DNA of 64,000 nt from assembly GCF_012641405.1 (NCBI RefSeq), contig NZ_JABAII010000014.1:62001-126000 (forward strand), in the 5' to 3' direction. Positions within the stretch are counted from its first letter, which is position 1, and each line of letters starts with the position of its first letter. Under the pieces are notes generated by a model, which ran no database searches, had not been told where the DNA came from, and saw nothing but the letters and a program-made list of their open reading frames with translations. A program made the translations under genes and the position numbers. Of this stretch, positions 36,730 through 45,868 are shown piece after piece. The DNA comes from Rhizobium sp. P40RR-XXII. GTDB lineage: Bacteria; Pseudomonadota; Alphaproteobacteria; Rhizobiales; Rhizobiaceae.

Positions 36730-36849
36730 ATGTCGATTCCGCGATTTATGGGGTTCCGTTTGCAAATACATTTGCCTATAAGCCGCTTCTAGCCTGAAAA
36801 TATTTGCCCATGCGCCCCGGCCGGTGATCTCCCACCCTGGCCGGTTTTT
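36730..36849 (+). promoter_or_regulatory. possible carB leader with peptide frame and terminator-like hairpin
   Basis: A 20-codon frame (36730-36792, MSIPRFMGFRLQIHLPISRF) precedes a hairpin, CCGGCC (36817-36822) against GGCCGG (36839-36844) with an inner GGTG/CACC extension, followed by TTTTT (36845-36849). carB starts 28 bases later. This is the layout of a transcription attenuator, but the hairpin may simply be the terminator of the LytTR gene. No strong ribosome-binding site precedes the small frame. Confidence 0.35.
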
Positions 36850-36877
36850 CGCGCAACGAAAAAACGGATGAGAGCCC

Positions 36878-39800
36878 ATGCCGAAGCGTCAAGATATCAA
36901 GTCGATCCTCATTATCGGTGCAGGACCGATTGTTATCGGACAGGCTTGCGAATTCGACTATTCGGGCACGCAGGCCTGTAAGGCGCTGAAGGAGGAGGGC
37001 TACCGTGTCATCCTCGTCAATTCCAACCCGGCAACGATCATGACCGACCCGGGCCTGGCGGACGCGACCTATGTCGAGCCGATCACGCCTGAGGTCGTCG
37101 CCAAGATCATCGCCAAGGAGCGCCCGGACGCGCTGCTGCCGACCATGGGGGGCCAGACCGCGCTCAACACCGCGCTGTCCCTGAAGCGCATGGGCGTGCT
37201 CGACCGCTACAATGTCGAGATGATCGGCGCCAAGCCCGCCGCGATCGACATGGCCGAGGACCGCGCCCTCTTCCGCGAGGCCATGGCCCGCATCGGGCTG
37301 GAAACCCCGCGCTCGATGCTGGCGAACGCCACCGACATCAAGGATGCCGACCGCAAGACGCATGAGGCCGAGCGCAGCAAGCTGAAGGCGCAGCTTACCG
37401 GCGCCGAGCTCGACAAGGCGCTCGACGAGCTTGAAAACCAGTGGAACCTCGGCGAAAGCGACCGCAAGCAGCGCTACATGAGCCATGCCATGGCGATCGC
37501 CGCCCAGGCACTCGATCATGTCGGCCTGCCAGCGATCATCCGTCCCTCCTTCACGCTCGGAGGCACCGGCGGCGGCATCGCCTACAACCGCTCGGAATTC
37601 TTCGAAATCGTCGGTGGCGGCCTCGACGCTTCGCCGACCACGGAAGTTTTGGTCGAAGAATCGGTCCTTGGCTGGAAGGAGTTCGAGATGGAAGTCGTCC
37701 GCGACAAGGCGGACAACTGCATCATCATCTGCTCCATCGAAAACATCGACCCGATGGGCGTCCACACCGGCGATTCCATTACCGTCGCCCCGGCGCTGAC
37801 GCTGACGGACAAAGAATACCAGATCATGCGCAACGCCTCGATTGCGGTGCTGCGCGAGATCGGCGTCGAGACCGGCGGCTCGAACGTGCAGTTCGCGGTC
37901 AATCCGAAGGACGGCCGCCTCGTCGTCATCGAAATGAACCCGCGCGTGTCGCGCTCCTCCGCGCTGGCCTCGAAGGCCACCGGCTTCCCGATCGCGAAGA
38001 TCGCCGCCAAGCTCGCCATAGGCTATACGCTGGACGAGCTCGAAAACGACATCACCGGCGGTGCGACGCCAGCCTCCTTCGAACCGTCGATCGATTACGT
38101 CGTCACCAAGATCCCGCGCTTCGCCTTCGAGAAGTTCCCCGGCGCCTCTCCGGTTCTGACCACTGCGATGAAGTCTGTCGGCGAAGTCATGGCGATCGGC
38201 CGCACCTTCGCGGAATCACTGCAGAAGGCATTGCGCGGTCTCGAAACCGGCCTGACAGGCCTCGACGAAATCGAAATCCCCGGCATCGAGGAAGGCGAAG
38301 GCAGCCGCAACGCCATTCGCGCCGCCATCGGCACGCCGACGCCGGACCGTCTGCGCATGGTCGCTCAGGCGCTGCGCTCGGGGCTGAGCATCGAGGAAGT
38401 GCACGAAGGCTGCAAGATCGACCCGTGGTTCCTCGAGCAACTTAAGAATATCGTCGATATGGAGGCCCGTATCCGCGAACATGGCCTGCCGGAAGATGCG
38501 ACCAACCTGCGCATGCTGAAGGCCATGGGCTTTTCCGATGCCCGCCTCGCGACGCTGACAGGCAAACGCCCGAAAGAAGTTGCCGAACTGCGCAACGGGC
38601 TGGACGTTCGCCCGGTCTTCAAGCGCATCGACACCTGTGCCGCCGAATTCGCTTCGCCGACCGCCTATATGTACTCTACCTATGAAACGCCTTTCGTCGG
38701 TGCCGCCCGCTCCGAAGCGCAGGTTTCCGACCGCAAGAAGGTCGTCATCCTCGGCGGCGGCCCGAACCGTATCGGCCAAGGCATCGAATTCGACTATTGC
38801 TGCTGCCATGCCGCCTTCGCCCTGAAGGATGCCGGCTATGAAGCGATCATGATCAACTGCAATCCAGAAACCGTTTCGACCGACTACGACACCTCGGATC
38901 GCCTCTATTTCGAGCCGCTGACGGCGGAAGACGTCATCGAAATCCTCAAGGCCGAGCAGGAAAACGGCGAGGTCGTCGGCGTCATCGTCCAGTTCGGCGG
39001 CCAGACGCCCTTGAAGCTCGCCGAAGCGCTCGAAAAGAACGGCATTCCGATCCTCGGCACGGCTCCTGATGCGATCGACCTTGCCGAAGACCGCGATCGC
39101 TTCCAGAAGCTGCTGATGAAGCTCGATCTCAACCAGCCGAACAACGGTATCGCCTATTCCGTCGAACAGGCTCGCCTCGTCGCCTCCGAAATCGGCTTCC
39201 CGCTGGTCGTGCGTCCGTCCTATGTTCTTGGCGGCCGCGCCATGCAGATCCTCCATTCGGAAGGTCAACTCCAGACCTATCTTCTCGACACGGTTCCCGA
39301 ACTCGTGCCGGAAGACATCAAGCAGCGCTATCCGAACGACAAGACCGGCCAGATCAACACCCTACTTGGCAAGAATCCGCTGCTGTTCGACAGCTACCTT
39401 GCCAACGCCATCGAAGTCGACGTCGACTGCCTGTCCGACGGCACCGACGTTTACGTCGCCGGCATCATGGAGCATATCGAGGAGGCAGGCATTCACTCCG
39501 GTGACTCCGCCTGCTCGCTGCCGCCGCGCACGCTCTCGCCTGCTATGATCGATGAGCTCGAGCGCCAGGCGAAGGCGATGGCCAAGGCGCTGAACGTCGG
39601 CGGCCTGATGAACGTTCAGTTCGCCATTAAGGACGGCACGGTCTACGTGCTGGAAGTCAATCCGCGTGCCTCGCGTACCGTGCCCTTCGTCGCCAAGACC
39701 ATCGGTGCGCCGATCGCCAAGATCGCCGCCCGCGTCATGGCCGGCGAAAAGCTCGACGCAACGTTTGCCGCCTACGGCGAAAAGCCGGATCCGCGCAAGC

Positions 39801-40363
39801 TGAAGCACATTGCGGTCAAGGAAGCCGTCTTCCCCTTCGCGCGCTTCCCCGGCGTCGACATTCTCCTCGGGCCGGAAATGCGCTCGACGGGCGAAGTCAT
39901 CGGCCTCGACACCGATTTCGCGCTGGCCTTCGCCAAGTCGCAGCTCGGCGCCGGCGTCGAATTGCCGCGTGACGGGACGGTGTTCGTCTCAGTTCGCGAC
40001 GACGACAAGCCTCGCGTGTTGCCAGCCATCCGCATGTTGACGGAACTCGGCTTCAAGGTGCTCGCGACCGGCGGAACCCAGCGGTTTCTCGCCGAAAATG
40101 GCATCGAAGCGACGAAGATCAACAAGGTGCTGGAGGGCCGTCCGCATATCGAGGATGCCATCCGCAACCGCCAGGTCCAGCTCGTCATCAACACGACCGA
40201 CAGCAACAAGGCGATCTCGGACTCGAAGTCGCTTCGCCGCGCGACACTGATGCAGAAGGTGCCCTATTACACCACCATGGCCGGCGCCGAAGCCGCTGCC
40301 ATGGCGATCAAGGCACTGAAGGCCGGAAACCTCGAAGTCCAGCCGCTGCAGAGCTATTTCTGA
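36878..40363 (+). CDS. carB: carbamoyl-phosphate synthase large subunit
   Basis: The 1161-residue synthetase subunit, which makes carbamoyl phosphate from bicarbonate, ammonia and two ATP. Two homologous ATP-grasp halves are seen (PSFTLGGTGGGIAYNRSEFF in the first and RPSYVLGGRAMQIL in the second), each preceded by a PreATP-grasp GAGPIVIGQACEFDYSG-type motif. The C-terminal MGS-like allosteric domain starts near residue 1020 (LGFKVLATGGTQRFL). It is longer than the E. coli protein (1073) partly because of about 55 extra charged residues at 148-205, a feature I associate with alphaproteobacteria. It is distant from carA. Confidence 0.98.
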   Translation: MPKRQDIKSILIIGAGPIVIGQACEFDYSGTQACKALKEEGYRVILVNSNPATIMTDPGLADATYVEPITPEVVAKIIAKERPDALLPTMGGQTALNTALSLKRMGVLDRYNVEMIGAKPAAIDMAEDRALFREAMARIGLETPRSMLANATDIKDADRKTHEAERSKLKAQLTGAELDKALDELENQWNLGESDRKQRYMSHAMAIAAQALDHVGLPAIIRPSFTLGGTGGGIAYNRSEFFEIVGGGLDASPTTEVLVEESVLGWKEFEMEVVRDKADNCIIICSIENIDPMGVHTGDSITVAPALTLTDKEYQIMRNASIAVLREIGVETGGSNVQFAVNPKDGRLVVIEMNPRVSRSSALASKATGFPIAKIAAKLAIGYTLDELENDITGGATPASFEPSIDYVVTKIPRFAFEKFPGASPVLTTAMKSVGEVMAIGRTFAESLQKALRGLETGLTGLDEIEIPGIEEGEGSRNAIRAAIGTPTPDRLRMVAQALRSGLSIEEVHEGCKIDPWFLEQLKNIVDMEARIREHGLPEDATNLRMLKAMGFSDARLATLTGKRPKEVAELRNGLDVRPVFKRIDTCAAEFASPTAYMYSTYETPFVGAARSEAQVSDRKKVVILGGGPNRIGQGIEFDYCCCHAAFALKDAGYEAIMINCNPETVSTDYDTSDRLYFEPLTAEDVIEILKAEQENGEVVGVIVQFGGQTPLKLAEALEKNGIPILGTAPDAIDLAEDRDRFQKLLMKLDLNQPNNGIAYSVEQARLVASEIGFPLVVRPSYVLGGRAMQILHSEGQLQTYLLDTVPELVPEDIKQRYPNDKTGQINTLLGKNPLLFDSYLANAIEVDVDCLSDGTDVYVAGIMEHIEEAGIHSGDSACSLPPRTLSPAMIDELERQAKAMAKALNVGGLMNVQFAIKDGTVYVLEVNPRASRTVPFVAKTIGAPIAKIAARVMAGEKLDATFAAYGEKPDPRKLKHIAVKEAVFPFARFPGVDILLGPEMRSTGEVIGLDTDFALAFAKSQLGAGVELPRDGTVFVSVRDDDKPRVLPAIRMLTELGFKVLATGGTQRFLAENGIEATKINKVLEGRPHIEDAIRNRQVQLVINTTDSNKAISDSKSLRRATLMQKVPYYTTMAGAEAAAMAIKALKAGNLEVQPLQSYF

Positions 40364-40617
40364 TGGATGTGATTCGGCCGTGACGGGTGTGAAACAGGAT
40401 AGCCGGCTCACATTTTGGCACGGCCCGTCGGGCGGCCGAACGGGCAAGGAGCTTCAACAGGAGCCTTTCCTTAAGTCTTCGAATTTTCTGGCAATCGTCC
40501 GCCGCAATCTGCTATAGATGACAAAATAATGGCTCTGAATGGTTCCGAAGTACCGCTTCGGGACCTGTTTTCTTTTGTGTCTGCAGCAGAGCAACACAGG
40601 GAGTGAAGGACAAAAAA

Positions 40618-41094
40618 ATGGTTGAAAAGGTACCGATGACACAGAACGGGTTCGTCAAGCTGCAGGAAGAGCTGCGCTGGCGTCAGCAGGAAGAGCGCCC
40701 GCGGATCATCGAGGCAATTGCGGAAGCACGCGCCCATGGCGATCTCTCCGAAAACGCCGAGTACCATGCAGCCAAGGAGGCCCAGAGCCACAACGAAGGC
40801 CGCATCGCTGAACTCGAAGACCTGACGGCACGCGCCGAAGTCATCGATCTCACCAAAATGTCCGGCTCGAAGATCAAGTTCGGCGCCAAGGTGAAGCTCA
40901 TCGACGAGGACACCGAGGAAGAAAAGATCTATCAGATCGTCGGCGATCAGGAAGCCGACGTGAAGGCCGGCCGCATTTCCATCTCTTCTCCGATCGCCCG
41001 CGCGCTGATCGGCAAGGAAGTCGGCGATTCCATCGAGGTCAACGCGCCCGGCGGCGCCAAGGGCTACGAAATCCTCTCCGTCACCTGGGGCTGA
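40618..41094 (+). CDS. greA: transcription elongation factor GreA
   Basis: The 158-residue factor that stimulates cleavage of backtracked RNA by RNA polymerase. The coiled-coil N-terminal domain carries the acidic tip in AHGDLSENAEYHAAKEAQ, and the C-terminal domain shows FGAKVKLIDEDTEEEKIYQI and SSPIARALIGKEVGD. ATG 40618 gives the standard length, with AAGGA seven bases upstream. The lpcC gene follows after six bases, so the two are probably co-transcribed, as in Sinorhizobium lps loci. Confidence 0.97.
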   Translation: MVEKVPMTQNGFVKLQEELRWRQQEERPRIIEAIAEARAHGDLSENAEYHAAKEAQSHNEGRIAELEDLTARAEVIDLTKMSGSKIKFGAKVKLIDEDTEEEKIYQIVGDQEADVKAGRISISSPIARALIGKEVGDSIEVNAPGGAKGYEILSVTWG

Positions 41095-41100
41095 TCGCCC

Positions 41101-42180
41101 GTGCGCGATCGCGAATCAGCGCATGCCAGCGATCTCAGCGAGATCGAAATCATCGCAACGAATTTCAAACGCCGGCTTTCCGGCGTTACCTCGACGATCG
41201 TGCAGCTGATCCCCAAACAGGTCGAGCTTGGCTATCATATCGCCACGCTCGGCCCCGGCCTGCCGGAAGATCTGCCCAAGCTTGGCTGGCTCCGGCTTCC
41301 CGGCTTATGGAGCAGGCCGCGCCGCTGCCGCGTGCGCGTCTGGCATGCCCGCCGCAACAACGAAATGCTGGTGGGCATGCTGCTGCGCTCCGTGTTGCGC
41401 ATGCCTCTGAAGCTGGTCTTCACCTCGGCGGCCCAGCGCCGCCACACCGGCTATACGCGCTGGCTCATCCGCCGCATGGATGCCGTGATCGCCACCAGCA
41501 CCCGCTCCGGCAGCTTCCTCGAGGTGCCGCACACCGTCATCCAGCACGGCGTCGATCTCAACCGCTTTCATCCGCCGGAAAGACCCGACGACCGCATGGC
41601 GGCAACCGGCCTGCCCGGCACCTATCTGATCGGCTGCTTCGGCCGCGTCCGCCATCAGAAGGGCACCGATCTTTTCGTCAAGGCGATGATCGAGCTGCTG
41701 CCGCGCCATCCGGACTGGACGGCCGTGGTCTGCGGCCGCGTGACGGCCGAGCATCGCGGTTTCGGGGATGAGCTGGAGAAAATGGTGGCCGAGGCCGGCC
41801 TCTCCGATCGCATCCGCTTTCTGGGCGAAGTCGACGATATCAAGCCCTGGTATCGCCGCGCCACTCTTTATGTCGCCCCGTCCCGCAACGAAGGCTTCGG
41901 CCTGACGCCACTGGAAGCCATGGCTTCCCGCACGGCCGTCGTCGCCTCCGATGCCGGCGCCTATGCCGAGATGATCGTCCCGGGCGAGACCGGCGCCGTC
42001 GTGCCTGCCGGCGATGGTGAATCTCTGACCAGAGCGATCGCCTTTTATCTGGCCGATCCGGAGGAAACGCTTCGCCAGGGTGAGAATGCCGTACGCCATG
42101 TGCGCAGCGAATTCGCACTGGAAAAGGAAGCAACCGCCATCGGCGAGGTCTATAAGCGGCTGCTCATCGCCAATAAATAA
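41101..42180 (+). CDS. lpcC: lipopolysaccharide core mannosyltransferase (LpcC/LpsB)
   Basis: A 359-residue GT4-family glycosyltransferase that in R. leguminosarum transfers mannose to the Kdo of the LPS inner core. Recognisable parts are IEIIATNFKRRLSGVTSTIV at the N-terminus, FGRVRHQKGTDLFVKAM, and the donor-binding EX7E motif NEGFGLTPLEAMASRTAVVA. The position directly after greA matches the S. meliloti greA-lpsB arrangement. GTG start at 41101, six bases after the greA stop. Confidence 0.9.
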   Translation: MRDRESAHASDLSEIEIIATNFKRRLSGVTSTIVQLIPKQVELGYHIATLGPGLPEDLPKLGWLRLPGLWSRPRRCRVRVWHARRNNEMLVGMLLRSVLRMPLKLVFTSAAQRRHTGYTRWLIRRMDAVIATSTRSGSFLEVPHTVIQHGVDLNRFHPPERPDDRMAATGLPGTYLIGCFGRVRHQKGTDLFVKAMIELLPRHPDWTAVVCGRVTAEHRGFGDELEKMVAEAGLSDRIRFLGEVDDIKPWYRRATLYVAPSRNEGFGLTPLEAMASRTAVVASDAGAYAEMIVPGETGAVVPAGDGESLTRAIAFYLADPEETLRQGENAVRHVRSEFALEKEATAIGEVYKRLLIANK

Positions 42181-42181
42181 G

Positions 42182-42270
42182 GCATGCCCCGCAAAGGTGC
42201 GCAGGGATTTTGCGATAATGACATGCGAAAAATCAAGAGCTTAAAGCACACGGAACGAATCTGTAGGCGG
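42182..42270. repeat. possible Rhizobium-type palindromic repeat
   Basis: The sequence GCATGCCCCGCAAAGGTGCG... with GCATG (42182-42186) and CATGC (42232-42236) as outer arms and GCAAA/TTTGC inside, then AAATCAAGAGCTTAAAGCAC, resembles from memory a dispersed element of Rhizobium chromosomes. Only one copy occurs in this window, so the call depends on recognition. It lies between the convergent lpcC and GT92-like genes. Confidence 0.45.
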
Positions 42271-42274
42271 TCGA

Positions 42275-43198
42275 TCAGCGACCAAGGTCAATATGGTGGC
42301 GCTCGATGAAATCGATCATCGAACGATCCTCCACCACATCTTCCTCGATGCTTTTGACGACCGACAGGACCTTGTCCCGATATTTCGCCGCGCTGCTGTC
42401 GTAAGCCCATCCTCGCGCGAGCTTCTCCGTCAGTTCCTGCCAGGATTTCGTATAATAATGGTTGAGCTGCAGAAACCGGTTTGAATAGAATTCCGGAGAT
42501 TTTCGCGCGCGCCGCGTGAAACGCTTGCCGGCGTCATTGGCCGTCAGATCGCCATAAGCACGCGTCTGGAATTGATGCACGCTGACCTCAGTCACCTCGC
42601 ATGGATCGACGATACATTTGAAATTGCTGACATTTTCCTTTGATGTCATCGGATCGGCGCCGCGCATCGTATAATTCAGTGTCAAAGGTCCGTCCGGCGG
42701 CGTCTCATGGCCGCTGGTGGCAAACATGTGCCATGGCAACGAGACATTCGGAAAATCGCCGACTGCCTCCAGTGCCCGCTCGACGGTCGCCGCGTCCTTC
42801 GGCAGAAGAAATTCGTCGACATCGATGAATGCCATCCAGCGATAGTCGCCACCAAAATTCAGGATGGCATGCGCAAAGGTGATGACCTGGCCGTTCAGCA
42901 CGGTCGATGTCGCCGTATCGCGCATTCGCCCGGCCCAGGGGATGATCGTCAGCATATCCTCATTCAGGAGATTGCGAAGAAGAGTACAGGTATCGTCGCT
43001 GGAACCGTTGTCATAGATATAGAAGTGACGAATACCGACCGCCCGGTGGAATCGTACCCATTCCTCGATATAGCGCGCCTCGTTCTTGACGCAGGCAGCG
43101 ATGGCGATGCCATGGCGCCCTGCCCTCGCCTCGGGCGGATCGATGGTCAGCTTCTTGGCATCGGACGCTTTGGGTTTCAGCCAGCGCATGAGCTTCAT
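42275..43198 (-). CDS. glycosyltransferase family 2/92 protein
   Basis: A 307-residue probable glycosyltransferase. The N-terminal part reads HGIAIAACVKNEARYIEEWV and FYIYDNGSSDDT, typical of GT92/GT2-like enzymes, and the metal-binding DxD appears in MAFIDVDEFLLP. The C-terminal YSNRFLQLNHYYTKSWQELT also fits GT92. It probably adds a sugar to LPS or another surface glycan because of its place next to lpcC and lrp; acceptor unknown. It is the third gene of a minus-strand lrp operon. Confidence 0.83.
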   Translation of the reverse strand: MKLMRWLKPKASDAKKLTIDPPEARAGRHGIAIAACVKNEARYIEEWVRFHRAVGIRHFYIYDNGSSDDTCTLLRNLLNEDMLTIIPWAGRMRDTATSTVLNGQVITFAHAILNFGGDYRWMAFIDVDEFLLPKDAATVERALEAVGDFPNVSLPWHMFATSGHETPPDGPLTLNYTMRGADPMTSKENVSNFKCIVDPCEVTEVSVHQFQTRAYGDLTANDAGKRFTRRARKSPEFYSNRFLQLNHYYTKSWQELTEKLARGWAYDSSAAKYRDKVLSVVKSIEEDVVEDRSMIDFIERHHIDLGR

Positions 43199-43251
43199 TC
43201 CAGCAACCTTGTTTTCAATCTACGCGTGGGCTCCGTCATCTTCGGCAAGCG

Positions 43252-44160
43252 TCACGCCTTCGATTTCATGGCGAACCTGTCGTTGTAACCGAAGTCATAT
43301 TTCAGGAGTGCCGAAATGGGAGAATAGTTGACGAAAGAGACGCCACGCTCGGTGGCGATCTGCCGTGCAAGCACGAGATGCTCGATGATACGGCTTTCAG
43401 CCCGCGCAATGCCCGAAAAAGCCATATCGCCGACTGTCTCATAAAAGCGCGGCTCACCGGCATTGGAAATATCGATCCCCATAAAGCCGACCTGATGCTG
43501 TGCGCAATACAGAGCGAATTGCAGAGCGGATACCGCGACCGATCCGCCTAGAAAAACGCCGCGATCCGGCGAGAGTGAAAAGCCTGCCGAGCCCTCGGCA
43601 TCCAGCTGCACATATTGCAGCTTCCTGAGATCGTCGAGCGAGCGGCGACGGGCGCCATAGGGTTTGCGGATATCGTCGATCAGGATGATGGTCTTGTCCG
43701 CCAGCCAGCTCTTGTCGATCTCGCAAAGCGCGCGCAGCACCGCGACGGAAAACAGACAAAGCGAACCTGGAGCGACCTTCTTGCGCAATAGGTCGATGTG
43801 TCGCCAGACGAAACGCTCATCCTCGACCGCAATCGCCAATGGCTCGCCGATCGGGTCGCCGGTCAGCCCGATAGCGCCGTTCAAAAGAATAGCGCTTTTG
43901 GCTTCCAGGCCGCTCAGGTCGCAGCCGCGAATGGATGGCCCGGAGCCGACAATATAGATTGCATCGCCACAGCGTTCGCGCAGCCGATCCATGCCGGCAA
44001 GGCTCGCGACTTTCGCTCCGCGGTAATGCACCTCGCTGATGCTTTGGCTGCGGACGATGCTGAGCCCTGGAAACCAATCCTGCACATGCGCCAGCGAACC
44101 GCCCAGGAAAAGGCGCACGCCGGACTTGATCAGCGACCGGTGCCAGGGGCGATCCGCCAT
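43252..44160 (-). CDS. uncharacterised protein with a GSGPS nucleotide-sugar-type motif
   Basis: A 302-residue soluble protein I cannot assign to a named family. Residues about 66-95 read DAIYIVGSGPSIRGCDLSGL then AILLNGAIG, a layout reminiscent of sialyltransferase-42 and DUF115-type glycosyltransferase domains (G-x-G-P-S, then a strand). A second conserved-looking part is GVFLGGSVAVSALQFALYCA with GFMGIDISNAGEPRFYE. It starts one base region after the lrp stop (44165) and precedes a glycosyltransferase, so a surface-polysaccharide role is likely. ATG at 44160. Confidence 0.7.
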   Translation of the reverse strand: MADRPWHRSLIKSGVRLFLGGSLAHVQDWFPGLSIVRSQSISEVHYRGAKVASLAGMDRLRERCGDAIYIVGSGPSIRGCDLSGLEAKSAILLNGAIGLTGDPIGEPLAIAVEDERFVWRHIDLLRKKVAPGSLCLFSVAVLRALCEIDKSWLADKTIILIDDIRKPYGARRRSLDDLRKLQYVQLDAEGSAGFSLSPDRGVFLGGSVAVSALQFALYCAQHQVGFMGIDISNAGEPRFYETVGDMAFSGIARAESRIIEHLVLARQIATERGVSFVNYSPISALLKYDFGYNDRFAMKSKA

Positions 44161-44164
44161 CCGC

Positions 44165-44632
44165 CTAGAGCTCCACCAGACCGAGCTTCTTGACCTGCCT
44201 GATCGTCAGCATGGTGCGCACGGTATCGACATGTTCGTTCGCCGTCAGGACTTCGATGACGAAATCCTGGAAGCGGGTGAGGTTTTCGGCAACGCAGTGC
44301 AGAAGGAAATCGCTGTCGCCGGAAACCATCCACGCCTGCCGCACCAGCGGCCAGGCCGCCGTCGCATTGGCGAAAGCCTTGAGATTGGCCTCCGACTGAT
44401 GCTTGAGGCCGACCATGCAGAAGGCCACGAGATCGAAGCCCAGTTTCGGGCTGTTCAGCATCGCGTGATAGCCTTCGATGACGCCGGCTTCTTCCAGCTT
44501 GCGCACCCGGCGCAGGCATGGTGGCGCGGAAATGCCGACACGGTCTGCCAACTCGACATTGGTCATCCGTCCGTCTCGCTGCAGTTCCCGCAGAATCTTG
44601 ATATCGATGGCATCGAGTTCAGCGCGAAGCAC
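44165..44632 (-). CDS. lrp: Lrp/AsnC family transcriptional regulator
   Basis: A 155-residue feast/famine regulator. The helix-turn-helix is at residues about 10-60 (LDAIDIKILRELQRDGRMTN, then ADRVGISAPPCLRRVRKLEE) and the RAM ligand-binding domain follows (QAWMVSGDSDFLLHCVA, RTMLTIRQVKKLG). The start is a GTG with AAAGG upstream. Its stop is four bases from the next gene, making a three-gene unit with two surface-polysaccharide-type genes. It is divergent from trxB; rhizobial lps loci commonly have an lrp gene here. Confidence 0.92.
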   Translation of the reverse strand: MLRAELDAIDIKILRELQRDGRMTNVELADRVGISAPPCLRRVRKLEEAGVIEGYHAMLNSPKLGFDLVAFCMVGLKHQSEANLKAFANATAAWPLVRQAWMVSGDSDFLLHCVAENLTRFQDFVIEVLTANEHVDTVRTMLTIRQVKKLGLVEL

Positions 44633-44870
44633 TTTTATTGCCTTTCTTTAATTCCCCTTCGCCAGCTTCTATATAAGGCAGTAAAATACGCAAGAAAGTT
44701 TCTCTTGCGTAACCGATTCTTACACTAAGCCGATTTGCTCTGTGTGTAATGCAAGGCTGCCCTTGAATAAATGCATAAGGCAATCATAAATGAAGCGGCG
44801 GACCGTGAAATCGCCTGCTTTGGACGTTTGAAGCCGCGATTTCCCATCGCTGAAATTGAAAGGACTGACT

Positions 44871-45845
44871 ATGCCTGCCCGCCACACGAAGGTGCTCATC
44901 ATCGGCTCCGGCCCCGCCGGCTATACCGCCGCGGTTTACGCTGCGCGCGCGATGCTGCAGCCGGTTCTGATTGCCGGTCTGGAACAAGGCGGCCAGTTGA
45001 TGATCACCACGGATGTCGAAAACTATCCGGGCTTTGCCGATCCGATCCAGGGTCCGTGGCTGATGGAACAGATGCTGTTGCAGGCCCAGCATGTCGGCGC
45101 CGAGATCGTCAATGATCTCGTAACCGAGGTCGATACCAGCCAGCGTCCCTTCGTCGCCCGCACCGATAGCGGCCAGGTCTGGACCGCCGACACCCTCGTC
45201 ATAGCCACCGGCGCCAAGGCGAAGTGGCTGGGAATCGAAAGCGAACAGCATTTCCAGGGCTTCGGCGTTTCCGCTTGCGCGACCTGCGACGGCTTCTTCT
45301 ATCGCAACAAGGACGTGATCGTGGTCGGCGGTGGCAACAGCGCCGTCGAGGAAGCGCTCTATCTCTCCAACATCGCCAAATCGGTGACGGTCGTGCATCG
45401 CCGCGATTCCTTCCGTGCGGAAAAGATCCTGCAGGAGCGCCTTTTCGCCAAGGCGAACGTCAAGGTTCTCTGGAATACCGAGGTTGCCGAAATCACCGGC
45501 ACGCCGGCCAAGCCGCCGATGCCACCATCCGTCACGGGCGCACGCCTGCGCGATCTTCGCTCCGGCGCGATCGCCGAAACGCCGATCGACGGCGTCTTTG
45601 TCGCCATCGGCCATGCGCCGGCGACCGAACTCTTCAAGGGCAAATTGAAGCTCAAGGATAATGGCTATCTCTGGACCGCACCGGATTCGACCGCGACAAG
45701 CGTCGAGGGCATCTATGCCGCCGGTGATGTGACCGACGATACGTTCCGACAGGCGATCACGGCAGCGGGGATGGGCTGCATGGCGGCGCTTGAGGCGGAA
45801 CGCTACTTGACCGGGCACATGCCCGTCGCCGTGGCTGCGGAGTGA
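44871..45845 (+). CDS. trxB: thioredoxin-disulfide reductase
   Basis: A 324-residue FAD/NADPH flavoenzyme that reduces thioredoxin. The FAD motif is LIIGSGPAGYTAAVYAARA near the N-terminus, the redox-active disulphide is Cys136-Cys139 in SACATCDGFF, and the NADPH motif is IVVGGGNSAVEEALYLS. The C-terminus has GIYAAGDVTDDTFRQAITAA. ATG 44871 has AAGGA seven bases upstream. lsrB follows directly, its first possible ATG overlapping the trxB stop, so a trxB-lsrB operon is likely. Confidence 0.97.
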   Translation: MPARHTKVLIIGSGPAGYTAAVYAARAMLQPVLIAGLEQGGQLMITTDVENYPGFADPIQGPWLMEQMLLQAQHVGAEIVNDLVTEVDTSQRPFVARTDSGQVWTADTLVIATGAKAKWLGIESEQHFQGFGVSACATCDGFFYRNKDVIVVGGGNSAVEEALYLSNIAKSVTVVHRRDSFRAEKILQERLFAKANVKVLWNTEVAEITGTPAKPPMPPSVTGARLRDLRSGAIAETPIDGVFVAIGHAPATELFKGKLKLKDNGYLWTAPDSTATSVEGIYAAGDVTDDTFRQAITAAGMGCMAALEAERYLTGHMPVAVAAE

Positions 45846-45868
45846 TGCAGCCGATGAGGGGAAACGGC

